A DNA stretch of 64,000 nt from G963720475 sp963720475. Lineage in GTDB: Bacteria; Actinomycetota; Thermoleophilia; Solirubrobacterales; Thermoleophilaceae. Where the stretch lies: positions 992,001 to 1,056,000 of the forward strand of contig OY970394.1 in NCBI GenBank assembly GCA_963720475.1, written 5' to 3'. The notes beneath the pieces are model-generated. The model searched no databases. It was not told the DNA's origin and was given only the letters and a program-made list of their open reading frames with translations. This document shows positions 41,253 to 49,004 of the stretch, in pieces (position 1 is the stretch's first letter; each line of letters starts with the position of its first letter). Position numbers and translations under genes: made by a program.

Positions 41253-41351
41253 GGATCCTGCAAACCGGCGCCTGAGCGCACTTCGTTCGGGCTCGTGTAT
41301 TGGTCATACACGTCGCCCTCCGAAGCACGCTCACGCTTGGTTTTCGGATCC
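41253..41351. repeat. 99-bp imperfect palindrome downstream of nrdJ
   Basis: The ends are GGATCC at 41253-41258 and 41346-41351, and the halves pair along most of their length: AAACC with GGTTT, GAGCG with CGCTC, CTTCG with CGAAG, and CGTGTAT with ATACACG around a 5-base loop TGGTC. It lies between the convergent nrdJ and alpha/beta-hydrolase genes. As RNA it would fold into a hairpin of about 45 bp with small bulges on either strand, so a bidirectional terminator or structured RNA is possible. Confidence 0.6.
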
Positions 41352-41374
41352 CCGGGCGCGGGTGGCGAGCTTCG

Positions 41375-42163
41375 CTAAGGCTCGCGTAGCCACTCGTTGA
41401 TCAGCGTTGCGAGGCGGTCGGGCTCCTGGGCCATGAAGGCGTGGCCGCCGCCGTCGAAGAGCTCCAGCCTCGCGTTGGGAAGCGCGGCCGTCAGCAGCTC
41501 GGAGTTGACGGGTGGGATCACGCGGTCCTCGGTTCCCGCGGCGACGAGTGCGGGCGTCGCGATCGCGCGCAGCCGTTCGCTCGCGGGCTCCTCGTGCCAG
41601 CGCTCCATCGCCGCCTCCTGAGCGTCCAGCGTGTCCTCCGTGAGCGCCGCGCGGGCGTCGGCCACCACGTCGCCGAACTGGGCATCCATCTCGGCGGCGA
41701 AATCGGCCGGGAACAGGAGGCCGAGCAGCCGCGTGGCCTGCTCGCGGGGGGTTCCGCTGTGGTCGGTCAGCGCCTGCCAGGTCTCGGGCGAACCTGCGAC
41801 TGAACCCGCCCCGCCCGGGTCGGTTGAGAGCAGGACGAGCCGGCGCACGCGCTCCGGCGCCCGCGCCGCGATCTCCTGCGCGATGAACCCGCCCATGGAC
41901 CAGCCCGCCACGTCGGCCGTCTCGATCCCCTGGTCGTCCATCAGCGCGAGGACGTCGCCGGCCATGCTCGCGATCGTCGCGCCTGCCTCCAGTGGCGGTG
42001 ACTCGCCGATCCCGCAGTTGTCGGGGCAGACAACCGCCGACGCATCGGCGAGCCGCTCGACGAACGTGGGGTCCCAGTCTGCCTTGCTCGCCGCGTAGCC
42101 GTTCAGGAGAAGGAGCGGGTCGCGGCTGCCTGACTCGGTCGCGGCGAGCGGTTCGTTCCCCAC
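41375..42163 (-). CDS. Alpha/beta-fold hydrolase
   Basis: A 262-residue hydrolase. The nucleophile elbow is AGWSMGGFIAQE (Ser in GWSMGG), the acid is in GTEDRVIPP and the catalytic His in GGGHAFMAQEP. The N-terminus LLLLNGYAASKADWDPTFVERL carries the oxyanion-hole region. The substrate is not evident; the shape is that of the 3-oxoadipate enol-lactonase/homoserine-acetyltransferase-like superfamily. The GTG start at 42161-42163 overlaps by one base the TAG of the DUF5995 gene, so they are coupled. It converges on nrdJ across the palindrome. Confidence 0.88.
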   Translation of the reverse strand: MGNEPLAATESGSRDPLLLLNGYAASKADWDPTFVERLADASAVVCPDNCGIGESPPLEAGATIASMAGDVLALMDDQGIETADVAGWSMGGFIAQEIAARAPERVRRLVLLSTDPGGAGSVAGSPETWQALTDHSGTPREQATRLLGLLFPADFAAEMDAQFGDVVADARAALTEDTLDAQEAAMERWHEEPASERLRAIATPALVAAGTEDRVIPPVNSELLTAALPNARLELFDGGGHAFMAQEPDRLATLINEWLREP

Positions 42164-43077
42164 TAGCCGCCGTGCTGCGCGCGGCAGTAGGTGTCGCGCA
42201 GGGCGCGATAGCCGGGGAACTCGAGCCCGGCGATGAAACGCGCCCAGATCGCCGCGTTGGCTTCGATCGTCGCCTCGACGAGTTCGCGTTGCCGGCGCGT
42301 GCGGGCATTCAGCAGCCGCTCGGCATTCCGCCACGCGCCCTCGCGCCAAGCCTTCACGAGCTCCATCGAGCCGTACTCGTCGAGCGGTGAAGGCTTGAGG
42401 TCGAGCAGCGAGAAGTAGGGGTCATAGAGCCGGCCGACTTCGTCCTGGGTGGGGTCGAGGATCTGGAGGTTGATCTCGTTGACGCCGTCGTGGTCGGGCT
42501 TGCGGGAGCGCCCGCCCGGGGTTCGCAGCCCCATCTCCGCATAGGCGAAGGGCAGGTCCCGCTGGACGTGCGCGTTCGAGAACAGCAGGACGTCCTGGGC
42601 CGCGGTGATGTCGGCTCGCCGGTAGGCGTCGTAGGCGATCCTCCACGCCTCCGGCACGGCGCGGCCGCGCTCGGAGGCTTCGTACGCGGCGAAGTAGCGG
42701 TTCGAGAACGTCGTGATCACGTACGCCATGTAGCGCTTGTCGCGAAAGTAGCGCGGCTTCGGGCGGGAGATGTCCTCGAGCAGGGCCTCGGTGATGCGCA
42801 GGTAGGACAGCGCCATCACCGCGCGGTGGTCGCACGATGCGTCGAGCTTTCGCCACTGCGCATCGAGGCGATCCGCGAGCTGCTTGATGCAGGCGACCCC
42901 GGCGCGCGGGCAGTTCTCGACCGGGTGCGGCTGGACCTTGGTCGTGACCGGCAGGGGAGGGAGCTTGTTCGGCCACGGCAGGTTGCGCACGAACGGGTCG
43001 GCCGCCGCAGAGCCGGCGGGTGCAGCCAGCGCGGCGCCGAGCACCACGGTTATCAAGACAATCGCCCGGCCCGGCAT
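42163..43077 (-). CDS. DUF5995 family exported protein
   Basis: A ~304-residue protein with an N-terminal signal-like segment (AIVLITVVLGAALAAPAGSAAA). The core matches DUF5995 of actinobacteria: LDASCDHRAVMALSYLRITEALLEDI, FSNRYFAAYEASERGRAVPEAWRIAYDAYRRADI and SNAHVQRDLPFAYAEMGLRT, with His and Asp positions that could bind metal (SNAHVQRDL, KPDHDGVNEIN). The function of the family is unknown. ATG at 43075-43077 is preferred over an upstream TTG at 43086. Translationally coupled to the hydrolase downstream. Confidence 0.82.
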   Translation of the reverse strand: MPGRAIVLITVVLGAALAAPAGSAAADPFVRNLPWPNKLPPLPVTTKVQPHPVENCPRAGVACIKQLADRLDAQWRKLDASCDHRAVMALSYLRITEALLEDISRPKPRYFRDKRYMAYVITTFSNRYFAAYEASERGRAVPEAWRIAYDAYRRADITAAQDVLLFSNAHVQRDLPFAYAEMGLRTPGGRSRKPDHDGVNEINLQILDPTQDEVGRLYDPYFSLLDLKPSPLDEYGSMELVKAWREGAWRNAERLLNARTRRQRELVEATIEANAAIWARFIAGLEFPGYRALRDTYCRAQHGG

Positions 43078-43120
43078 CGGACCCAAACGATAGAGCGTTA
43101 CGGCGCGACGATCGTCGGCG

Positions 43121-43151
43121 CCCTCCTCCGGAAATCGTGCCCGGAGGAGGG
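43121..43151 (-). terminator. Perfect 11-bp GC hairpin
   Basis: CCCTCCTCCGG (43121-43131) and CCGGAGGAGGG (43141-43151) form an 11-bp stem with a 9-base loop. It lies 17 bases past the stop of the DUF7144 gene and 43 bases before the DUF5995 start, so it likely ends the DUF7144 transcript. No T-tract follows. Confidence 0.5.
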
Positions 43152-43168
43152 ACCGAACGACCGATGCT

Positions 43169-43552
43169 CTAAGACGCGGCTGCTGCCTCGTCCTCGCCGA
43201 ACACGATCAACCCGTGCAGGATGATCAAGCACAGAGCGAAGACGGCGAGCGACCACCACGGCTTGCCGTGATCGATCGAAACCAGCGCGCCGATCGCCGC
43301 GAGACTCGTCGAGAAGATCCCGAAGATGATCCCGAAGAAACCGCCGGCGAACAGCGAGATCGCCGCAAGCAGCTGGATCGCGCCAAGCACTATCGTCACC
43401 CAACCCCAGGTGTCGACGTTCGAGAAGAGATACGTCTCGTCGAGTGTGTAGAGATGCGAGTCGCTAAGCGCTGCGATCCCGTAGACGACGTTGAGAACCC
43501 CTGCTACAAGCAGCAGGATGGCGACAAAGATGGTCCGGCCACGACCTCTCAT
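43169..43552 (-). CDS. DUF7144-like membrane protein
   Basis: A 127-residue protein with four transmembrane helices: TIFVAILLLVAGVLNVVYGIAAL, WGWVTIVLGAIQLLAAISLFAG, FGIIFGIFSTSLAAIGALVSI and WWSLAVFALCLIILHGLIVF. The pattern of an initial glycine-rich helix, VDTWGWVTIVLG and KPWWSLAVF is the DUF7144 pattern of high-GC actinobacteria. The function is unknown. It is monocistronic, flanked by hairpins or short spacers on each side. Confidence 0.8.
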   Translation of the reverse strand: MRGRGRTIFVAILLLVAGVLNVVYGIAALSDSHLYTLDETYLFSNVDTWGWVTIVLGAIQLLAAISLFAGGFFGIIFGIFSTSLAAIGALVSIDHGKPWWSLAVFALCLIILHGLIVFGEDEAAAAS

Positions 43553-43616
43553 TCTGACCCTCCGTTCGTTGGGTGCATCGCCGTCGCCTTCTGCGTTGGG
43601 AGGGCTTCTCCTCTGT

Positions 43617-44207
43617 CTACAGGAGCTCCGCCAGGAGCACGACCGTGCCGAAAACGGCCGCGATCCCGGCGATCGTCGCTACTAGCCACGTCGGCGGGCC
43701 GCCGTGGATGCCGGTCTCGTGCAGAACGGCGTGGCCTTGCCCGCGGGTGATCAGCCAGCGGTTGACGGGAAACGCGACGACGCCGGCGAGGACGAGCGCG
43801 ACCGAAAGCGCGCCCCAGAAGAGGACGTTGTCGAGCCCGGCCTCCATTGCGCCGGGGACGGCCAGCATGATCGCGTTGTCGATCACCTCCATCGTGGCGA
43901 TGCTGAAGGTGTCGGTCGCGAGCGCGATCGGAACGACTGCGGAGAGCGCGAGACCCGCGCGCAGCAGCGGCAGGCTCGTGAGGGTGTAGCCGAAGAGGAA
44001 GGCGAGGGCGACCGCGAGGACGATCGTCGCGAGGTCCGAGAAGCCGAGCGCGGTGCCGATGACCATGCCGGTGATCTCGCCGATGGCGCAGCCGGTGAGA
44101 CAGTGCAGGGTGGCGCTGAGCGCCACCGCGTCGAGCGCACGGCCCGAAGTCGGCATCGGCGCGTGATGGTGGTCGTGGTGCTCGTGCTGGACGTCGGCGG
44201 CTTCCAT
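43617..44207 (-). CDS. DUF4396 membrane protein with His-rich N-terminus; candidate metal transporter
   Basis: A 196-residue protein. The N-terminus EAADVQHEHHDHHHAPM is a likely metal-binding segment. The membrane part has about five helices, with ALSATLHCLTGCAIGEITGMVIGTALGF and ATDTFSIATMEVIDNAIMLAVPGAM, the two best-conserved DUF4396 blocks; His/Cys in HCLTGC and Met/Asp/Glu in the second could line a metal path. It is divergent from a csoR-like regulator across a perfect CsoR operator, so it is probably derepressed by copper or another ion. An export role is inferred. The ATG at 44205-44207 is chosen over longer frames that run through the operator. Confidence 0.82.
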   Translation of the reverse strand: MEAADVQHEHHDHHHAPMPTSGRALDAVALSATLHCLTGCAIGEITGMVIGTALGFSDLATIVLAVALAFLFGYTLTSLPLLRAGLALSAVVPIALATDTFSIATMEVIDNAIMLAVPGAMEAGLDNVLFWGALSVALVLAGVVAFPVNRWLITRGQGHAVLHETGIHGGPPTWLVATIAGIAAVFGTVVLLAELL

Positions 44208-44220
44208 GCGGACACCGTAC

Positions 44221-44239
44221 CATACCCCCAGGGGGTATG
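44221..44239. promoter_or_regulatory. CsoR/RcnR-type operator
   Basis: CATACCCCCAGGGGGTATG is a perfect palindrome (9-bp arms around one base) with the G/C tracts typical of CsoR/FrmR/RcnR operators. It is centred in the 46-bp spacer between the DUF4396 gene (start 44207) and the regulator (start 44254). Its right arm overlaps a possible -10 element TATGCT for the regulator. Confidence 0.85.
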
Positions 44240-44253
44240 CTAGGATCGAGCCG

Positions 44254-44547
44254 ATGAGCTCTCCGGCCACGCGTGGGTACAGCGCCACCAAGGAGCAGCT
44301 GCTCAACCGCCTGCGCCGGATCGAGGGCCAGGTGCGCGGCGTCGAGGGCATGGTCGAGGACGAGCGCTACTGCATCGAGGTCGTCACACAGATCTCGGCG
44401 ATCCAGGCGGCGCTCGACAAGGTCGCGCTCGGCCTGCTCGACGACCACGCGCGCCACTGCGTCGCAGGAGGCGGGGCCAGCGGCGAGCCCGAGGAGTTGA
44501 GCGATGAGCTGATGGCCGCTGTCGGGCGCCTGATGAGGCGGGGATAG
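44254..44547 (+). CDS. csoR: CsoR-family metal-sensing repressor
   Basis: A 97-residue all-helical DUF156 repressor. It shows the family core LLNRLRRIEGQVRGVEGMVEDERYCIEVVTQISAIQAALDKVALGLLDDHARHCV. The Cu(I) ligands of CsoR are present: Cys in ERYCIEV, then His and Cys in DDHARHC with the required spacing. Cys-His-Cys favours a copper sensor over RcnR (nickel/cobalt) or FrmR (formaldehyde) members. The ATG at 44254 is chosen because longer frames cross the operator. It is followed after one base by a methyltransferase gene. Confidence 0.92.
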   Translation: MSSPATRGYSATKEQLLNRLRRIEGQVRGVEGMVEDERYCIEVVTQISAIQAALDKVALGLLDDHARHCVAGGGASGEPEELSDELMAAVGRLMRRG

Positions 44548-44548
44548 C

Positions 44549-45202
44549 GTGGCTGCCCGCGAGGACCGGTTCATTCCCGCGCTCCGCTTCGACTTCCTCA
44601 CGCGCCTCTACGACCCGCTCGTCGCCGCGACGACGCGCGAGCGCACGTTCAAACGGCGCGTGCTCGATCGCGCGAACCTGCAAGACGGCGAGTCCCTGCT
44701 CGACCTCGCGTGCGGGACCGGCACGCTCGCCATCGCCGCCGCGGAGCAAGTGCCGCGAGCAGCGATCCGGGGCATCGACGGAGATCCCGCGATCCTCGAG
44801 CGCGCGCGCTCGAAGCGCGCGGTCGCCGACGCGCAGATCGAGTTCGACGAGGGCCTCTCCACCGACCTGCCCTACGACGATGCGAGCTTCGACGTCGTCG
44901 TCTCGACGCTCTTCTTCCACCACATCGGAACCGACGCCAAGGGGATCACCGCGAAGGAGATCTGCCGCGTGCTTCGCCCTGGCGGTCGTTTCGTGCTCGG
45001 CGATTGGGGCCGCCCCCAGGACCCGTTGATGCGGGCCGCGTTCCAGTCCGTGCGCGTGTTCGACGGGTTCGAGACGACCGCAGCCAACGTCGCAGGCCGG
45101 ATCCCGGAGATCCTGCGCGCGGCCGGCTTCGGCGCCGTTGACGTGACCGATCGTCTGCGGACCCCGTTCGGCACGATCGAGATCGTCACGGCTGCGATCT
45201 AG
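44549..45202 (+). CDS. Class I SAM-dependent methyltransferase in the csoR operon
   Basis: A 217-residue methyltransferase. SAM-binding motif I is LLDLACGTGTLAIAAAEQV, motif II contains GIDGDPAILERARSK, and LPYDDASFDVVVSTLFFHHI with CRVLRPGGRFVLGDWG are post-I and III motifs, as in UbiE-like enzymes. The GTG start is one base after the csoR stop, so it shares the regulated transcript. A link to metals, for example arsenic or another metal methylation, is conceivable but no specific motif supports it. Confidence 0.85.
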   Translation: MAAREDRFIPALRFDFLTRLYDPLVAATTRERTFKRRVLDRANLQDGESLLDLACGTGTLAIAAAEQVPRAAIRGIDGDPAILERARSKRAVADAQIEFDEGLSTDLPYDDASFDVVVSTLFFHHIGTDAKGITAKEICRVLRPGGRFVLGDWGRPQDPLMRAAFQSVRVFDGFETTAANVAGRIPEILRAAGFGAVDVTDRLRTPFGTIEIVTAAI

Positions 45203-45665
45203 GCGCGGAGCGCTCCGCGATCCGTCTGCTTGCGCGCCGGCGGGCGCCGTCGGAGACGAGCCGCCCGAGTTGCGAGCGCCGGGAGGCGAGCGCGTCGTAC
45301 GACCGCCGGACCACGCCGGGGGCGCGGCGCGCGATCGCCGCTCCGGGCCGTCCGCCCGGGAGCAGCGACAGCAGCGGTGCGAGCGCGTCGCCGCCTGAGT
45401 GGACCCTGCGGTCGCGACCCACCAGATGCCACGACGCCATCCTTCGCTGCTCGTCCATCTCCGCGAGCAGGGAGTCCGCCTCGGGGTCCTGGAGCGCAAC
45501 GGGTCGCAGCCGTTGCGGCCGGTCCCACGCCAACAGCTTTGCCAGGATCCAGCGGCAGACGCCGCAGTCGGCGTCGAACAGGAGCGCGTGGTCGCCCGTC
45601 GGCTGGACGGATGTCGGATGCCCTTGTGTGACCGCGCGCACACTAATCGGCCGCCCACCAGGCAT
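45186..45665 (-). CDS. DCC family (DUF393) thiol-disulfide protein
   Basis: A ~159-residue protein of the DCC family. The signature DADCGVCRWILAKLL contains the D-x-x-C-x-x-C motif of a thioredoxin-like fold. RLRPVALQDPEADSLLAEMDEQRRMASWHLVGRDRRVHSGGDALAPLLSLLPGG is the rest of the domain; the tail is basic and Arg-rich. It overlaps the convergent methyltransferase by 17 bases. The start at 45663-45665 (MPGGRPISVRAVTQ) is tentative, since a few in-frame alternatives exist. Confidence 0.8.
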   Translation of the reverse strand: MPGGRPISVRAVTQGHPTSVQPTGDHALLFDADCGVCRWILAKLLAWDRPQRLRPVALQDPEADSLLAEMDEQRRMASWHLVGRDRRVHSGGDALAPLLSLLPGGRPGAAIARRAPGVVRRSYDALASRRSQLGRLVSDGARRRASRRIAERSAPRSQP

Positions 45666-45677
45666 TGTCAGTGGGTG

Positions 45678-46052
45678 ATGGCTCGCCGCCTGCTGCTGCT
45701 CGCCCTCGCGAGCCTCGTCCTCGCCGTCCCCGCGCTTGCCGCGCTTCCCGCGTCGGCCCAGACCGGCAACCCGGGCATGGACTACCAGTTCAAGATCTGG
45801 GACAAGTACGCGAACCTGCGCCGCCAGCTGACCTCGTGCCACGTCGCGAAGGCGAACGGCACGCTCGACAAGGAAGGGCTCGAGGTGTGCCGCAAGCTCG
45901 TCCGCCGCTACACGATCTTCTCGTTCCCCGGCGAGGCCGAGCCGCTCTTCATCCACTGCAACACGTCGAAGTGCCTCCCCACGCCCGACGGCGCTCCGCC
46001 TGCGAACGGGCCGTATCCCGCCGGCGCCAGGCTCTGGCGCTGGAACAAGTAG
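45678..46052 (+). CDS. Small exported protein, unknown
   Basis: A 124-residue secreted protein with signal peptide RLLLLALASLVLAVPALAALPASAQ. The mature part of about 95 residues contains four Cys (LTSCHVAK, LEVCRKL, FIHCNTSKCLPT), likely two disulfides, and ends RLWRWNK. I recognise no family. The ATG at 45678 is chosen over a longer frame since it gives a clean signal peptide. It is divergent from the DCC gene with a 12-base spacer. Confidence 0.7.
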   Translation: MARRLLLLALASLVLAVPALAALPASAQTGNPGMDYQFKIWDKYANLRRQLTSCHVAKANGTLDKEGLEVCRKLVRRYTIFSFPGEAEPLFIHCNTSKCLPTPDGAPPANGPYPAGARLWRWNK

Positions 46053-46127
46053 CGCGCGCCACCCGCCGTAACGGACGCCCCTCCCGCGGGACCTAGTCTT
46101 AGGTCCCCGAACGAACGAGGAGGCAGC

Positions 46128-46535
46128 GTGGAGAAGGTCGACAAGACGGATCAGGAGTGGCGCGAGCAGCTGGACCCCGAGCAGTACGACGTCCTGCGCA
46201 ACGCCGCCACGGAGCGGCCGTTCACAGGTCGCTACGTGGATGAGAAGGCCGATGGCACTTACCGCTGCGCGGGATGCGGCGCCGAGCTCTTCGGTTCGGG
46301 CACGAAGTTCGACTCCGGCACCGGCTGGCCGAGCTTCTACGAGCCGATGAACCGCGAGAACGTCGAGCTGCGTCCGGACAACAGCCTCCTCATGCGTCGC
46401 ACCGAGGTCGTCTGCGCGAACTGCGGGGGTCACCTCGGCCACGTGTTCGACGACGGCCCCCAGCCGACGGGCCAGCGCTACTGCATCAACTCGTGCGCGC
46501 TCGACCTCGACGCGGACGACGACTCCTCCACCTGA
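46128..46535 (+). CDS. msrB: Peptide methionine (R)-S-oxide reductase
   Basis: Repairs oxidised methionine in proteins. The 135 residues have the two zinc Cys pairs, CAGC and CANC, in YRCAGCGAELFGSGTKFDSGTGWPSFYEP and VVCANCGGHLGHVF, and the catalytic Cys in RYCINSCALDL with the substrate-contacting GTGWPSF. A second Cys in INSCAL may serve as resolving residue. GTG start at 46128 with GAGGAGG upstream. It stands alone, upstream of a secreted protease. Confidence 0.96.
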   Translation: MEKVDKTDQEWREQLDPEQYDVLRNAATERPFTGRYVDEKADGTYRCAGCGAELFGSGTKFDSGTGWPSFYEPMNRENVELRPDNSLLMRRTEVVCANCGGHLGHVFDDGPQPTGQRYCINSCALDLDADDDSST

Positions 46536-46600
46536 CCGTTTGAAACGCTGGCCCGCCGGGTAAACCCGAGCGGTTGAAGTCTCGGACGGGAGGTAGGGAG

Positions 46601-47422
46601 ATGGGTCGCCGTCGTCACGTTCTTTTTGCCGCGCTGATCGTCGGGGCGATGGCGCTCATCTCGGCGCCGATCGCATCCGCGGCCCCCAGCTGGGCACCGG
46701 CCTCGACGGCCACGATCCATCCCGGCGTGCAGACGCTCACCGACGGGGGCCAGTGCACGTCGAACTTCGTCTTCTACGACAGCTCCGACGCGGTCTACAT
46801 CGGGCAGGCCGCGCACTGCTCGGGCACGGGCGGCGCGACGGAGACGGACGGCTGCGACAGCGGCTCGCTGCCCGAGGGGACCCAGGTCGAAGTCGACGGC
46901 GCGAGTGAGCCCGCGACGATGGTCTACAACTCGTGGATCCGGATGCAGGCGCGCGGCGAGAGCGACGCCGCCGCCTGCGCCTACAACGACTTGGCGCTGC
47001 TGCGGCTGTCGGCCGCCGATGCAGCCAAGACGAACCCGAGCATCCCGTTCTGGGGCGGCCCGACGGGACTCGTCGGCTCGGTCCCGAACGGCCAGAAGGT
47101 GCTCTCGTACGGCAACAGCTCGCTACGGCTCGGGCTTGCGCCGCTGAGCCCCAAGGAGGGAACGAAGCTCTCGACCGACGGCAACGGCTGGAGCCACGGC
47201 GTGCTGACGCTATCGCCCGGGGTACCCGGCGACTCGGGCAGCGGCTTCATCGATCGTCAGGGGCGCGCGTTCGGCGTGCTCAGCACCCTCCAGCTAGCGC
47301 CGGCAGTGGGTTCCAACGGGGTCGGCGATCTCAGCCACGAGCTCGACTACGCGCGCTCGACCGGGCTCGACGTAACGCTCGCGAACGGCACCGAGCCGTT
47401 CAGGGGACCGCTGCTTCCCTAG
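46601..47422 (+). CDS. Secreted trypsin-like serine protease
   Basis: A 273-residue exported protein with signal peptide VLFAALIVGAMALISAPIASA. The trypsin-fold triad is visible: His in YIGQAAHCSG, Asp in AYNDLALLRLS and Ser in GVPGDSGSGFI. Cys residues in GQAAHC and GGQCTSN are compatible with a disulfide. It is a small protease without extra domains. GGGAGGTAGGGAG precedes the ATG. The substrate is unknown. The 3' end overlaps the convergent MFS gene by 23 bases. Confidence 0.88.
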   Translation: MGRRRHVLFAALIVGAMALISAPIASAAPSWAPASTATIHPGVQTLTDGGQCTSNFVFYDSSDAVYIGQAAHCSGTGGATETDGCDSGSLPEGTQVEVDGASEPATMVYNSWIRMQARGESDAAACAYNDLALLRLSAADAAKTNPSIPFWGGPTGLVGSVPNGQKVLSYGNSSLRLGLAPLSPKEGTKLSTDGNGWSHGVLTLSPGVPGDSGSGFIDRQGRAFGVLSTLQLAPAVGSNGVGDLSHELDYARSTGLDVTLANGTEPFRGPLLP

Positions 47423-48971
47423 CCCGAGGGCGGTTCCGCACCCAGATCGCGGCGATCAGCCCGCCGATCGCTGCGAGCGCCGCCGACAGCACGAGCCCGA
47501 CGTGGAACGCCGACACCGAGGCGTCGTCGATCGACGCCGAGACCCGGTCGCGCTCGCCGGCGCCGAGCGCGGGGTCGTCCGCCAGCCCGCCGCCGCCCTC
47601 GAGTGGCTGCTCCTTTGCCGCTTCGACCGCGTCCCGGCCCGCCGCGCCGACTGGCTCGGCGCTCAGGTCGTCGTCCACGGCAGAGGCGAATTGCGCCGAG
47701 ACGACCGCGCCAACCAGCGCGATCGCGACGAGGCCAGCCACGCGTGCGATCGCGTTGTTTATGCCCGAGGCGATCCCGGCGCGCTTCTCGTCCACGGCGC
47801 CGAGCACCGCGGCCGTGAGCGGGGCGACCGTGATCGAGAGACCGAGGCCGAAGAGCAGCATCGGGGGCAGCACGTCGGCGACGTAGGAGGCGTCCTCGTC
47901 GATCCGCAGCCCAAGCGCGAGGCCGGCGGCGACGACCAAAGGCCCGGCGCTCATGAACCAGCGCGGGCCGTGGCGGTCGGCGAGCGTCCCGAAGCGCCGT
48001 GAGAGCAGGAACATGATCAGCGTCGGCGGAGCCAGAGCGAGGCCGGTCTCGACAGCGGAGTAGCCGGCGGCCTGCTGGAGGAAGATCGAGAGGACGAACA
48101 GCGAGGCCGACAGCGCGCCGTAGATCAGCAGGGTGGCCGCGTTCCCCGCCGCGAAGTTGCCGCTGCGGAAGAGGCCGAGCGGCACCATGGGGTCGGGGTG
48201 GCGGCGCTCCCACCAGACGAACGCCCCCAAGAAGACGACGCCGAACGCAAGCGGTATCGCCACCAGCGGGTCGCCCCACCCGTAGAGCGGCTGCTCGGTG
48301 AGCGCGAACACCGCGCCTTCGAGCCCTAGCGTGACGAGCAGCGCGCCGACCCAGTCGAGGGTGCAGCCATCGGGGTCCGACGACTCCGGGACGAACCGCA
48401 CGGCGAGGTAGAGCCCGCCGAGGACGAGCGGTACGTTCAGAGCGAAGATCATCCGCCACGACACCGCCTCGATTAGAAAGCCTCCGACCAGCGGCCCGAT
48501 GATGATCCCGATCCCCGTCCAGGCCGTCCAGCTGCCGATCGCCGCGCCGCGCTCGGCGGGCGCCCAGGTAGCGGTGATGATCGCCAGCGACGAGGGGACG
48601 AGCAGCGCCCCCGCGGCCCCTTGCAGGGCGCGCGCTGCGATGAGCGTCTCGCCCGTGGGTGCGGCCGCGCACGCGATCGAGGTCACGCCGAATCCGGCTA
48701 GGCCGATGATGAAGATCCTCCGCCGCCCGCGCAGGTCCCCGAGCGAGCCGCCGAGCAGCAGTAGGCCGCCGAGCGTCAGCAGGTAGGCCTCGATCACCCA
48801 CTGCTGTGTCGCGAGGCCGGCGTCGAAGTCCTCCTGCAGCGCGGGCAGGGCGACGTTGACGATCGTCGAGTCGATGAAGACGACCGTGGAGCCGACGATC
48901 GTCGCGATCAGGGTGAGACGCTTGCGCCGCGGGTCGAGATCCGGCCATTCGTGCGCGGCCGCCCCGTTCAC
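47400..48971 (-). CDS. DHA2-family MFS drug efflux transporter
   Basis: A 523-residue proton-coupled exporter of the EmrB/QacA type, with fourteen predicted helices. Family motifs: FIDSTIVNVALPALQEDF (motif D1), GSLGDLRGRRRIFIIG (motif A) and GAAIGSWTAWTGIGIIIGPLVGGFL (motif C). The loop after helix 13 is longer and acidic (DDDLSAEPVGAAGRDAVEAAKEQP). The start at GTG 48969-48971 is chosen; the frame is open much further upstream only as antisense of the epimerase gene. No adjacent regulator. Divergent from the epimerase with a 33-bp spacer. Confidence 0.92.
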   Translation of the reverse strand: MNGAAAHEWPDLDPRRKRLTLIATIVGSTVVFIDSTIVNVALPALQEDFDAGLATQQWVIEAYLLTLGGLLLLGGSLGDLRGRRRIFIIGLAGFGVTSIACAAAPTGETLIAARALQGAAGALLVPSSLAIITATWAPAERGAAIGSWTAWTGIGIIIGPLVGGFLIEAVSWRMIFALNVPLVLGGLYLAVRFVPESSDPDGCTLDWVGALLVTLGLEGAVFALTEQPLYGWGDPLVAIPLAFGVVFLGAFVWWERRHPDPMVPLGLFRSGNFAAGNAATLLIYGALSASLFVLSIFLQQAAGYSAVETGLALAPPTLIMFLLSRRFGTLADRHGPRWFMSAGPLVVAAGLALGLRIDEDASYVADVLPPMLLFGLGLSITVAPLTAAVLGAVDEKRAGIASGINNAIARVAGLVAIALVGAVVSAQFASAVDDDLSAEPVGAAGRDAVEAAKEQPLEGGGGLADDPALGAGERDRVSASIDDASVSAFHVGLVLSAALAAIGGLIAAIWVRNRPRAREAAVP

Positions 48972-49004
48972 GTGGCGGACATTACCTCTAGCCTTCGCGC
49001 CCTC

